Source: JBBSNV01 sp964458605 (GTDB lineage Bacteria > Pseudomonadota > Alphaproteobacteria > Reyranellales > JAQSWP01). From it: 64,000 bases of DNA. The stretch's first letter is position 1. Each line of letters starts with the position of its first letter. Under the pieces are notes generated by a model. It was not told where the DNA came from. It saw only the letters and a list, made by a program, of their open reading frames with translations, and did no database searches. Position numbers and translations under genes: made by a program. Positions 16,203 to 23,999 of this stretch are shown here, in pieces. The stretch lies in assembly GCA_964458605.1 (NCBI GenBank), contig CAYWLS010000007.1, positions 1 through 64,000 of the forward strand. The letters are read 5' to 3'.

Positions 16203-17747
16203 TCACTGGGCCAGGCCCAGCTTCTGCGCCAGGCCGATGCGCTGCACCTTGCCGGTGGCGCCCTTGGGCAGCTCGGCCAGGATCAGGATCTGGCGCGGCA
16301 CCTTGAAATCGGCCAGGCGCTGGGCGGTGAAGGCGCGCAAGGCTTTCTCGTCCGCCTCGGAGTCGGGCTTCAGCACCACCGCCGCCGCCACGTCCTCGCC
16401 CAGCTTGGCGTGCGGCACGGCGAAGGTCACGACCTGCGCCACCGCCGGATGGTCGAGCAGCACCTCGTCGACCTCGCGCGGCGAGATCTTCTCGCCGCCG
16501 CGGTTGATGATCTCCTTCTTGCGCCCGGTGATGGCGAGATATCCCTCGTTGTCCAGCGTGCCCAGATCGCCGGTGCGGAACCAGCCATGGGTGAAGGCCT
16601 CGGCATTGGCCGTGGGATTGTTCTCGTAGCCGGCCGTGACGTTGGGGCCGCGGATCACGATCTCGCCCTGCACCCCGGCGGCCAGCAGCGTTCCGTCATC
16701 GGCCATGATGGCGATCTGCGGCCCGGCGGCGATGCCCACCGAGCCCGGCTTGCGCGCGCGCGGCGGCAGCGGATTGGACGCCATCTGGTGCGCCGCCTCG
16801 GTCATGCCGTAGGCCTCGATCACCGGCGCCTTGAACAGCGCTTCCAGCGCCGCCATCACCTGCGGCGGCAGCGACGAGGAGGAAGAGCGAATGAAGCGCA
16901 GATGGGCGCGCTCGGCGATCTCCCGGTTGCGCTCGCCGCGCGCCAGGATGGCCTGGTGCATGGTCGGCACCGCGCTGTACCAGCTGGGCTTGAATTCCTC
17001 GAGCCGGGCGAAGAAGTTCAGCGCATTGAATCCCTCGGTGCACACCACGCTGGCGCCGGCGGCCAGCGACGACAGCACCGCCGCGATCAGGCCGTGGATA
17101 TGGAACAGCGGCATGATGTTGAGGCAGCGGTCGGCCGGCGTCAGCGCCAGGGTGGCGCCGATATGCCGGGCCGAAGCGCAGATATTGGCCACCGCCAGCG
17201 GCACGATCTTGGGCCGCGAGGTGGTGCCCGAGGTATGCAGCACCAGCGCGATGTCGTCGGCTTCGGCCGGGCCGTCCGCCGAAGCGCCGCGCCTGGCCAG
17301 CGCCCTGGCGTCCTCCTCGCTTTCCGGGATCAGGTCGAACACGCCGGCCGCCAGCCGCGCGTCGGTGTCGAGCGCCAGTACCGGAATCTTGTGCTTGCGC
17401 GCCACTTGCGTGGCGGGTCCTTCATGGCCCTTCGGGACGATCAGCGCCTTGGGCTTGAGATCGCTGAGGTAGAAATCGAACTCGTCGGCGCGATAGGCCG
17501 GGTTGAGCGGCGCGCTGGTGGCGCAGCCGGCTACCGCCAGGAAGGCGGTCGCCATCTCCGGCCCATTGGGCAGCACGATGGCGACGCGCTGGTTGCGGGC
17601 GATGCCGAAGCCGCGCAAGGCGGCGGCGTTGCGCGCCATCTGCTTGCGCAGGGCGTCGTAGCTCAGCACCGGGCGGCCCGGCGCCAGGATGGCCGGCGCC
17701 GCATCGGTGCCGGTCTGCAGCAATCCCGAAAGTGTGGTTGCGCTCAT
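16203..17747 (-). CDS. AMP-dependent acyl-CoA ligase, AAE3/oxalate-CoA-ligase-like
   Basis: 514 residues of the ANL adenylate-forming superfamily. The ATP loop HTSGTTSRPK is at 171-180; YGMTEAAHQM, WFRTGDLG and the C-terminal PKGATGKVQR lysine motif are intact. Segments such as EFDFYLSD, NIMPLFHIHGL and NPLPPRARKPGSVG closely recall plant AAE3 and yeast Pcs60, which make oxalyl-CoA. That specificity is a sequence impression; a medium-chain acyl substrate is also possible. The ATG at 17747 is preferred over an upstream TTG at 17774. It lies 36 bases downstream of phaR. Confidence 0.88.
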   Translation of the reverse strand: MSATTLSGLLQTGTDAAPAILAPGRPVLSYDALRKQMARNAAALRGFGIARNQRVAIVLPNGPEMATAFLAVAGCATSAPLNPAYRADEFDFYLSDLKPKALIVPKGHEGPATQVARKHKIPVLALDTDARLAAGVFDLIPESEEDARALARRGASADGPAEADDIALVLHTSGTTSRPKIVPLAVANICASARHIGATLALTPADRCLNIMPLFHIHGLIAAVLSSLAAGASVVCTEGFNALNFFARLEEFKPSWYSAVPTMHQAILARGERNREIAERAHLRFIRSSSSSLPPQVMAALEALFKAPVIEAYGMTEAAHQMASNPLPPRARKPGSVGIAAGPQIAIMADDGTLLAAGVQGEIVIRGPNVTAGYENNPTANAEAFTHGWFRTGDLGTLDNEGYLAITGRKKEIINRGGEKISPREVDEVLLDHPAVAQVVTFAVPHAKLGEDVAAAVVLKPDSEADEKALRAFTAQRLADFKVPRQILILAELPKGATGKVQRIGLAQKLGLAQ

Positions 17748-17783
17748 GGTCCCGTCCGGCCCGCGCGCCGTCAAACGGCGGGA

Positions 17784-18389
17784 CTATTCTTTCTTGAGGT
17801 TGTCGAGACGATTCTGCAGCTCGTCGAGCTTGCGCTTGAGCTCGTCGATCGTGCTCTTGTCGCTCTCGCCCTTGTCGGCCTTGGCCGGCTCGCCGCTGGC
17901 GCCGCCAGGGGCGCCGCCGGGGATGAACGGCGTGAACATCTTCATCGCCTTCTCGAACATGGCGATGTTCTGCTTGCCGACTTCCTCGAACTGCGCGAAC
18001 GGGTTGAAGCCGAAGGTCGACTTCATGTAATCGCGCATGCGTTCCTGGTTCTGGGCGAACGACTTCATCGAGAATTCGAGATATTGCGGCACCACGCCCT
18101 GCAGCGAGTCGCCGTAGAAGCCGATCAGCTGGCGCAGGAAGGAGATCGGCAGCAGGTTCTGCCCCTTGCTCTCCTCTTCGACGATGATCTGGGTCAGCAC
18201 CGAACGGGTGATGTCTTCTCCGGTCTTGGCGTCGTAGACCACGAAATCGGTCTGTTCCTTCACCATCTGGCACAGATGGTCGAGCGTCACGTAACTGGAG
18301 GTCGCCGTGTTGTAGAGGCGGCGGTTGGCGTATTTCTTTATGACCACCGGGGCGGTTTTGGCGCCCGGATCCCGTTCGACTTCAGCCAT
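17784..18389 (-). CDS. phaR: Polyhydroxyalkanoate synthesis repressor PhaR
   Basis: 201 residues. The N-terminal PHB/PHA accumulation regulator DNA-binding domain (IKKYANRRLYNT, then SSYVTLDHLCQMVKEQTDF) occupies about residues 15-65. The second domain (about 70-125; PISFLRQLIGFYGDSLQ) and an acidic/lysine coiled-coil tail (DELKRKLDELQNRLDNLKKE) follow. PhaR binds DNA upstream of phasin and PHA genes and is released when it binds PHB granules. It is transcribed divergently from the phaE-like/phaC genes. Confidence 0.95.
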   Translation of the reverse strand: MAEVERDPGAKTAPVVIKKYANRRLYNTATSSYVTLDHLCQMVKEQTDFVVYDAKTGEDITRSVLTQIIVEEESKGQNLLPISFLRQLIGFYGDSLQGVVPQYLEFSMKSFAQNQERMRDYMKSTFGFNPFAQFEEVGKQNIAMFEKAMKMFTPFIPGGAPGGASGEPAKADKGESDKSTIDELKRKLDELQNRLDNLKKE

Positions 18390-18451
18390 CGTCCGACCTT
18401 TCGATGCGACAGCCACGGCAGAACGGGTGGCCGCCAGAGGAGGGGTTCGCC

Positions 18452-18479
18452 ATTGCAGCGCATTTTGTTGCACTGCGTA
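18452..18479. promoter_or_regulatory. Candidate PhaR operator between phaR and phaE-like
   Basis: The 160-base gap between divergent phaR and phaE-like contains TTGCAGCGCA and TTGCACTGC, a TGC-rich cluster with GCAG and CTGC arranged as an interrupted inverted repeat. PhaR proteins are reported to bind TGC-rich sites. A TATACT box at 18537-18542 just before the phaE-like ATG could be the -10 of the rightward promoter. Confidence 0.4.
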
Positions 18480-18549
18480 ATTTTTCGTCACCTTAGCGCG
18501 GGGATTTTCGCGCTGCAAGGCAGCCGCCGGGACCGCTATACTGGCGAGG

Positions 18550-18936
18550 ATGGCCGACGAAAAGGAATTGGAATCGCTTGCCAAACGCTATCTCGACGTG
18601 TGGGAGAGCCAGTTGGCGGGCATGGCGGCCGATAGCGAGCTTGCTGCACAGCTCGGCCGATTGTTCGCCGCGACAAACTCGGCCCTGTTGGCCGGCCTGA
18701 AGGCGCCCCCCATGGACTCCATGGCGGCGGCGGGAGCAACCGATGCCGCAAAACAATCCGGCGGTCGGGCCACCGGCGGCGGGTCCGCGCCTGGGGCCCC
18801 GGCCGCTGCCGCTGCACCTGGCGACGGCGGCGTGGACCTGGGAGAGTTCGCAAACCGGCTTGCCGCTCTTGAGCAGCGCCTCGCCGCCCTGGAGCGCGCT
18901 GTCGAGCGGCTCCTCGTCCGCCACGACGAATCCTGA
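18550..18936 (+). CDS. Short PhaE-like / PHA-synthase accessory subunit
   Basis: 128 residues. The N-terminus (KRYLDVWESQLAGMAAD) resembles the phasin-like helix of class III PHA synthase subunit PhaE. An Ala/Gly-rich linker follows, and the C-terminus is a heptad coiled coil (FANRLAALEQRLAALERAVERLL) like the PhaE tail. Classical PhaE is about 350 residues, so this is a much reduced version; a phasin-type granule protein is the alternative. The start has GCGAGG upstream. The next gene, phaC, overlaps its 3' half in another frame. Confidence 0.7.
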   Translation: MADEKELESLAKRYLDVWESQLAGMAADSELAAQLGRLFAATNSALLAGLKAPPMDSMAAAGATDAAKQSGGRATGGGSAPGAPAAAAAPGDGGVDLGEFANRLAALEQRLAALERAVERLLVRHDES

Positions 18937-20113
18937 TACCGGCAACGGCCTGCAGGGGATCGCGCGCCAGCACGAGAAATGGCGGCGCCGGCTGGTGCGA
19001 CTGCGCACGGAGCTGGCCCTGCTGGAAGGCGGCGACGATCTGCCGGCGCTGGTGGGCGGACCGTTCGCGCAGGCGCTGCGCCGCGAATCGATCCGGCGCA
19101 TGGATCTGTTCCTGTCCGGCGTGCAGCGCTATCGCCACCATCCGGCGCATCGCGATTTCGACGAGCCGGTCGCCGTGGCGGCCGACGGATCGAGCCGCCT
19201 GCTGGATTTCTCGCCCTTCGCCCAGGGCGCGGCGGGCGAGATCGTGCTGCTGATGGTGCCGTCGCTGGTCAATCGCTGGCAGGTGCTCGACATCACGCCC
19301 GAGCGCAGCCTGATGCGGGCGCTGGCGCGGGCCGGCATACGGCCGCTGCTGGTCGACTGGGGCACGCCGGCCGGATCCGAACGCGGCTTCTCCGCCACCG
19401 ACTATGTGCTGCGGCTGGAGCGGCTGGCGGATCGCGCTGCCGTGCTGGGCGGCGGTCGGGTCCATGTCGCGGGCTATTGCATGGGCGGCAATCTGGCGCT
19501 GGCCCTGGCGCTGCGCCGGCAGCGCGCGTTGGCATCGCTGATGCTGCTGGCCACGCCGTGGGACTTCCATGCCGATCGCACCGGCCAGGCGCTGATGATG
19601 GCCAATCTGCCGTTCCTGGGGCGATTGGTCGACGCCGCGGGCGAGCTGGGGGTCGATGCGCTGCAGACCCTGTTCTACTCGCTCGATCCGTGGCTGGTGA
19701 TCAGGAAGTTCATGCGCTTTGCCCAGCTCGATCCCGATTCGCCGGAGTCGCGCGAATTCGTGCTGCTGGAAGACTGGCTGAACGACGGCGCGCCGGTGTC
19801 CGGACCGATGGCGCTCGACTGCCTGCTGGGCTGGTACGGCAACAACACGCCGGGAAAGGGCGAATGGGTCGTGGGCGGAGAGGCGATCGATCCGCGTCGG
19901 CTCGATCTGCCCAGCCTGGTGGTGGTGCCGGGCCAGGACCGCATCGTGCCGCCCGCTTCGGCGCGCGCCCTGGTCGGCGCCGATCGCGCCATTCCCGGTG
20001 CGCGCCGCATCGAGCTGGCGCTGGGCCATATCGGCATGATGGTGTCGGCGCGCGCGCCGCAATTGCTGTGGCAGCCTCTGGTCGACTGGCTGCGCGCCGG
20101 CCACGCAACCTGA
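18743..20113 (+). CDS. phaC: PHA synthase (class III PhaC-like, alpha/beta hydrolase fold)
   Basis: Polymerises 3-hydroxyacyl-CoA into polyhydroxyalkanoate on granules. Numbering from the ATG at 18743, the nucleophile is Cys246 in a GYCMGG lipase-like box, with Asp399 (PGQDRIVPP) and His429 (LGHIGMM) completing the triad; cysteine in this box marks PHA synthases against ordinary hydrolases. The start is uncertain. The ATG at 18743 has GGGAG six bases upstream but overlaps phaE-like by 194 bases out of frame. TTG 18860/18869 or GTG 18995 are alternatives, and protein-like sequence in this frame begins near 18937. It converges on a truncated porin-like gene. Confidence 0.82.
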   Translation: MPQNNPAVGPPAAGPRLGPRPLPLHLATAAWTWESSQTGLPLLSSASPPWSALSSGSSSATTNPDTGNGLQGIARQHEKWRRRLVRLRTELALLEGGDDLPALVGGPFAQALRRESIRRMDLFLSGVQRYRHHPAHRDFDEPVAVAADGSSRLLDFSPFAQGAAGEIVLLMVPSLVNRWQVLDITPERSLMRALARAGIRPLLVDWGTPAGSERGFSATDYVLRLERLADRAAVLGGGRVHVAGYCMGGNLALALALRRQRALASLMLLATPWDFHADRTGQALMMANLPFLGRLVDAAGELGVDALQTLFYSLDPWLVIRKFMRFAQLDPDSPESREFVLLEDWLNDGAPVSGPMALDCLLGWYGNNTPGKGEWVVGGEAIDPRRLDLPSLVVVPGQDRIVPPASARALVGADRAIPGARRIELALGHIGMMVSARAPQLLWQPLVDWLRAGHAT

Positions 20114-20126
20114 AACGGCGACCGGG

Positions 20127-20447
20127 CTATTTCGCGTTCTTCAGGCCGCTGGCCGAGACGCCGATATCCCAGTTGTTCTGGAAGCGGTAGTCCAGCGCCG
20201 CCTTGCCGCCCCAGGCCTTGTCGAAGCCCTTGTCGTCGAAGGCCTGGCCCGAATTGCGGGTCGAATCCTTGTCCGTATCGGCCGGCGGCGACAATTTGGC
20301 TCCGTCGCCGGAGTTCTGCAGGGAGCGGCCTTCGAGCGACATGTAGAAGCCCGGCCCGTTGGTGTACATCTGCGCCTGGGCGCTGGAAGCGCCCAGCAGC
20401 GCGAGCAGCGCGATGCTGGCGGCGACGATGCCGGTGGGGCGGGTCAT
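20127..20447 (-). CDS. Truncated paralogue of the adjacent OmpA-type outer-membrane protein
   Basis: 106 residues: a signal peptide (ending AQA), then MYTNGPGFYMSLEGR, a divergent linker and WGGKAALDYRFQNNWDIGVSASG. These segments match the N-terminal two strands of the neighbouring 471-residue porin (MYSSGPGVYLSLEGR; WGGKAMLGYRFNNNWDVGFGF). The protein stops after that unit, with no barrel remainder and no OmpA domain. It may be a decaying duplicate or a small secreted protein. Start ATG 20447; no convincing ribosome site. It lies just beyond the larger gene's terminator, so it may need its own promoter. Confidence 0.6.
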   Translation of the reverse strand: MTRPTGIVAASIALLALLGASSAQAQMYTNGPGFYMSLEGRSLQNSGDGAKLSPPADTDKDSTRNSGQAFDDKGFDKAWGGKAALDYRFQNNWDIGVSASGLKNAK

Positions 20448-20477
20448 GCGGCGATTTTGCCAGATCAATCGGGGCAC

Positions 20478-20504
20478 AAAAAGGGCGGCCCGTGGCCGCC
20501 CTTT
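20478..20504 (-). terminator. Rho-independent terminator of the OmpA-type gene
   Basis: On the minus strand, an 11-bp perfect stem (AAAGGGCGGCC/GGCCGCCCTTT) with a 3-base loop is followed by TTTTTG. It begins 41 bases after the stop at 20545. Confidence 0.8.
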
Positions 20505-20530
20505 CCGATCGATATGGAAGCGCGTCGCTC

Positions 20531-20560
20531 GATGACGATCTCGCCTAGATGACGATCTCG
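20531..20560. repeat. 13-bp direct repeat around the OmpA-type stop codon
   Basis: GATGACGATCTCG occurs at 20531-20543 and again at 20548-20560, so the last codons of the porin gene are duplicated just after its stop. It looks like a small tandem duplication. Confidence 0.6.
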
Positions 20561-21960
20561 ACGCGGCGGTTCTGCGGTTCGCGCACGCCGTCGGCGGTCG
20601 GCACCAGCGGCTGGCTCTCGCCCTTGCCGATGACGACGATGGCCGAAGCGGGGATGCCCTGCTTGATCATGTTGGCCTTGACCGCCTCGGCACGACGCAG
20701 CGACAGCGCCATGTTGTACTGCTCGCTGCCCGAACGGTCGGTATGGCCGGTCAGGGTGACGCGGGCGGAGTTGCCGGCCTTGGCGGCGGCAACGGCGTCG
20801 TTGATGGTGGTCTGGGCCTGGCTGGTGATGTTCGACTTGTCGAAGTCGAAGAACACGATGAAGCTCTTCTTGGCGGTAGCAGCCGGCGGCGGGGGCGGCG
20901 GCGGCGCGACCGGCGCCGCCGGCGCCGAACCGAAGGTCGCCACCAGGCGCACGAACGGGCCGTGGATGAACAGGTCGGAGGAATTCGACGACTTGGGCGA
21001 GAAGCTGCCCATGTTGCCGGTGTCGATCGGCGCATTGCTGGTCACGCCCCACCAACCTTCCGCCCGGTAGCCGACCTGGATGCCGACCTTCGAACCGCCG
21101 CCGGTGTTGAAGTTGTAGCCCAGGCCGATTTCGCCCTCGGCGTTCGGCACGACCTTGGATTTCGACTTGTCTTTGGTGGACCAGGCCGTGGCAGACGATC
21201 CATCGATCGTACTAAAGGCCGAATAGCTGCCGCTGTGCTTATCCTTGAACTTGCCGAACAGCACCGCGCCGGACACGGCGCCGAACACGTTGAAGCCGCT
21301 GTCGCCGATGCCGAACTGGCCGTTCAGGCCGATGCGCGGACCGATGCCCCAGAAGGTGGTCTTGCGCTTGTAGCTGCCGTTATAGGTGCCGACGGGATTG
21401 AATCCGCCATCCAGGGTGGCGGTGCCGTAGAAGTCGCTGCCCTTGGTGGTCTGGTTGAAATGGGCGAACCGGAGGCCGCCGAACAGGCGCAGGGTCGAGT
21501 TGTTGCCCATGGTCCAGTTGTAGCCGGCTTCGAAGTCGGCGACCTGGTAGGTTAACTTGGTCTTGATGTCGCCTGTGCCGTAGTAGGACGTGCTGACGCC
21601 GTCGGTGCTGGTCAGGTAGGTGCCCGAGCCATGACCCTTCTTGCCTTTCATCCAACCGGCGGCGAAGCCGAAGCCGACATCCCAATTGTTGTTGAAGCGA
21701 TAGCCCAGCATCGCCTTGCCGCCCCAACCCTTGTCGAGTTTGGTCTTGGCGTTGGCGGAGGCCGTCGGCGCGCTCGTCCAGGTGCCCGGATAAAGGGAAA
21801 TCTTGTCGCCCTTGGTCATCAGGTAACGGCCTTCGAGCGACAGGTAGACGCCCGGGCCGCTCGAATACATCTGCGCCTGCGCCGAGTTGGAATCGGCGAT
21901 CACCAGCGCCACAACGGCGGCGCCGGACAGCAATGAAACCTTGAGCGTTTGCTTGACCAT
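20545..21960 (-). CDS. Outer-membrane beta-barrel protein with C-terminal OmpA domain
   Basis: 471 residues. Residues 1-29 are a signal peptide (NSAQA). A beta-barrel of about 320 residues follows, with repeated aromatic-ended strands, then a linker containing a run of seven prolines (about 357-363). The C-terminal OmpA-like peptidoglycan-binding domain has FFDFDKSNI and the signature LTGHTDRSGSEQYNMALSLRRA, ending NRRVEIVI. It anchors the outer membrane to the wall and may be a porin. Start ATG 21960 with GGGGGA upstream, a good promoter and a strong terminator. A truncated copy lies immediately downstream. Confidence 0.9.
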   Translation of the reverse strand: MVKQTLKVSLLSGAAVVALVIADSNSAQAQMYSSGPGVYLSLEGRYLMTKGDKISLYPGTWTSAPTASANAKTKLDKGWGGKAMLGYRFNNNWDVGFGFAAGWMKGKKGHGSGTYLTSTDGVSTSYYGTGDIKTKLTYQVADFEAGYNWTMGNNSTLRLFGGLRFAHFNQTTKGSDFYGTATLDGGFNPVGTYNGSYKRKTTFWGIGPRIGLNGQFGIGDSGFNVFGAVSGAVLFGKFKDKHSGSYSAFSTIDGSSATAWSTKDKSKSKVVPNAEGEIGLGYNFNTGGGSKVGIQVGYRAEGWWGVTSNAPIDTGNMGSFSPKSSNSSDLFIHGPFVRLVATFGSAPAAPVAPPPPPPPAATAKKSFIVFFDFDKSNITSQAQTTINDAVAAAKAGNSARVTLTGHTDRSGSEQYNMALSLRRAEAVKANMIKQGIPASAIVVIGKGESQPLVPTADGVREPQNRRVEIVI

Positions 21961-22011
21961 AGAATTTCCCCCAATCAGAGGTCGGGAAGCGACCCATTCA
22001 ATACGTATGGC

Positions 22012-22040
22012 ATATTTTGCAAAAACCCGGACGCGATCAA
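22012..22040 (-). promoter_or_regulatory. Promoter of the OmpA-type gene
   Basis: On the minus strand TTGATC (22040-22035), a 17-base spacer and AAATAT (22017-22012) predict a start near 22005 and a leader of about 45 bases. Confidence 0.5.
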
Positions 22041-22590
22041 TTGGTAAAATCTCGCAGGAATTCCGCAGAATTCGTCCGGCCGCGCGGACAAGTCGATTCT
22101 TATTAGTCCAATAAAGATACTAATATGATTTTATGATCGGAAATCGATTTTTTCCGATACCCCTGAAGTGTTGCCTGTATGCCACAACGAGTGAAGGAAA
22201 TTTATCGGCGTGTCAGGCACCCCCCTGGTCTGCCGGGTCGATGCCCAGGGGGCTGGCAATGCTGCTTCTGTATGGACTATCGGGAAAAGGGCTCCGCCGC
22301 CGCCGCGCTTTGCCTTTTGGAGATGGCATCGGCGTTCGGCTGGTGCGTCGGCGTTTGCTTGCGGCGGTGCAGTACGGGAGCCGTTGCCGGGCGATCTCCA
22401 CAAGGGCAGCCGGACAAGGGCAGCCGGTGTTTGCGCCGCGGCCCAAAGCACGATGCCTGCCGCCCGCCGCGGCCGCGCTCGGATGCGGAACCTCCTTATG
22501 ACGCAAAGACTTGACGGTCGCCTGCGGCCCTGGCGGTTCGCCTTGCATCGGTCGGAGCGGGGTCACCGCCTGTCCGGCCCGGCGGCTTGC
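22041..22590. other. Intergenic region without a convincing gene
   Basis: The porin-side part (to about 22160) is unusually A+T-rich. It contains a small inverted repeat, ATCGGAAA/TTTCCGAT, at 22136-22158. The remainder is GC-rich and carries a 14-base tandem duplication (CAAGGGCAGCCGG unit) at 22401-22428. Open frames here lack ribosome sites and have protein-unlike composition, so I see no supported gene. Confidence 0.5.
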
Positions 22591-22620
22591 TTGCCGCCCA
22601 TCGCCGGCGATGCCTATATA
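22591..22620 (+). promoter_or_regulatory. Promoter of phaA
   Basis: TTGCCG (22591-22596), an 18-base spacer and TATATA (22615-22620) predict a start near 22627 and a short leader containing the AGGAG site. Confidence 0.5.
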
Positions 22621-22663
22621 GTCGCTACGGGAGTGAGAATTTCAGCACATCAGGAGATTTCCG

Positions 22664-23845
22664 ATGGCCGCCAATGATGTCGTCATTACCGCCGCGGCGC
22701 GTACGCCGATCGGCTCGTTCAACGGTGCCTTTGCCGGGCTGCCGGCGCACGAACTGGGCAAGATCGCCGTGGCCGAGGCACTCAAGCGTTCCAGCATCAA
22801 GCCGGAAGAAGTGGACGAGGTGATTCTCGGCCAGATCCTGTCGGCGGGCCAGGGCCAGAACCCGGCGCGTCAGGCGGCGGTCAACGCCGGCATCCCGGTC
22901 GAAAAGACGGCGCTGGGCATCAACCAACTCTGCGGCTCGGGCCTGCGCTCGGTCGCCTTCGGCTGGCAGGCGATCAAGAACGGCGACGCCAACATCATGG
23001 TGGTCGGCGGCCAGGAGAGCATGAGCCAGGCGCCGCACGCGGCCCATCTGCGCGACGGCGTGAAGATGGGCGAGATGAAGATGGTCGACACCATGCTGAA
23101 GGACGGGCTGTGGGATGCCTTCCACGGCTATCACATGGGCAACACCGCCGAGAACGTCGCCCAGCGCTACCAGATCACGCGCGAGGAGCAGGACAAATTC
23201 GCCGTCGCTTCGCAGAACAAGGCCGAGGCGGCGCAGAAGTCCGGCCGCTTCAAGGACGAGATCGTGCCGGTCACCGTCAAGACCCGCAAAGGCGAGATGG
23301 TGGTCGATGCCGACGAATTCCCCCGCCACGGCACGACGCTGGAATCGCTCTCCAAGCTGCGTCCGGCCTTCGCCAAGGACGGCTCGGTGACGGCGGGCAA
23401 CGCCTCGGGCATCAACGACGGCGCGGCCGCACTGGTGCTGATGACCGAAGCGGAAGCGCAGAAGCGCGGCCTCAAGCCGCTGGCCAAGATCGTGTCCTGG
23501 GCCACCACCGGCGTCGACCCCGCGATCATGGGCATCGGTCCGGTCACCGCCAGCAAGAAGGCGCTGGAGAAGGCCGGCTGGAGCGTGAAAGACCTCGACC
23601 TGGTCGAGGCCAACGAAGCCTTCGCCGCGCAGGCCGTGGCGGTGGGCAAGGAGCTGGGCTTCGATCCCGCCAAGCTCAACGTCAATGGCGGCGCCATCGC
23701 GCTGGGCCATCCGATCGGCGCCTCGGGCGCGCGCGTGCTGGTGACCTTGCTGCACGAGATGCAGAAGCGCGACGCCAAGAAGGGCCTCGCCACCTTGTGC
23801 ATCGGCGGCGGCATGGGCATCGCCATGTGCGTGGAGCGCGCCTGA
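22664..23845 (+). CDS. phaA: Acetyl-CoA acetyltransferase (beta-ketothiolase)
   Basis: 393 residues, the standard biosynthetic thiolase length. It condenses two acetyl-CoA to acetoacetyl-CoA, the first step of PHB synthesis. Catalytic residues are visible: Cys90 (NQLCGSGLRS), His349 (ALGHPIGASGAR) and Cys379 (TLCIGGGMG). ATG 22664 is preceded by CAGGAG. phaB follows after 154 bases that contain a hairpin, so the two are probably co-expressed with some separation. Cytoplasmic tetramer in characterised relatives. Confidence 0.96.
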   Translation: MAANDVVITAAARTPIGSFNGAFAGLPAHELGKIAVAEALKRSSIKPEEVDEVILGQILSAGQGQNPARQAAVNAGIPVEKTALGINQLCGSGLRSVAFGWQAIKNGDANIMVVGGQESMSQAPHAAHLRDGVKMGEMKMVDTMLKDGLWDAFHGYHMGNTAENVAQRYQITREEQDKFAVASQNKAEAAQKSGRFKDEIVPVTVKTRKGEMVVDADEFPRHGTTLESLSKLRPAFAKDGSVTAGNASGINDGAAALVLMTEAEAQKRGLKPLAKIVSWATTGVDPAIMGIGPVTASKKALEKAGWSVKDLDLVEANEAFAAQAVAVGKELGFDPAKLNVNGGAIALGHPIGASGARVLVTLLHEMQKRDAKKGLATLCIGGGMGIAMCVERA

Positions 23846-23889
23846 TCGACATGGCGTGTGGTCTGGGCGGAATTGCGATAGAAACTAGA

Positions 23890-23926
23890 GGATCCCTGCG
23901 ACGCGGGTCGGGCGCCGCAGGGATCC
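23890..23926 (+). repeat. Hairpin between phaA and phaB
   Basis: GGATCCCTGCG (23890-23900) and CGCAGGGATCC (23916-23926) form a perfect 11-bp stem with a 15-base loop. No T-run follows, so it is more likely an intercistronic mRNA structure (stability or partial termination) than a full terminator. Confidence 0.6.
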
Positions 23927-23999
23927 GTCGGGTTTGCTGAAGATCAAGGCCGGCGCCCGATCGTCGGCCCGTAAAATCGAAAAGAACAGGGAGCTGAGC

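Noticed and set aside
16185..18635. An 816-codon plus-strand open frame opposite the acyl-CoA ligase and phaR
   Set aside because: It is antisense to two well-supported genes, rich in His/Arg/Gly/Gln as high-GC shadows are, and has no ribosome site.
22133..22677. Three overlapping plus-strand frames upstream of phaA
   Set aside because: No ribosome sites, composition unlike proteins here, and one runs through the phaA start.
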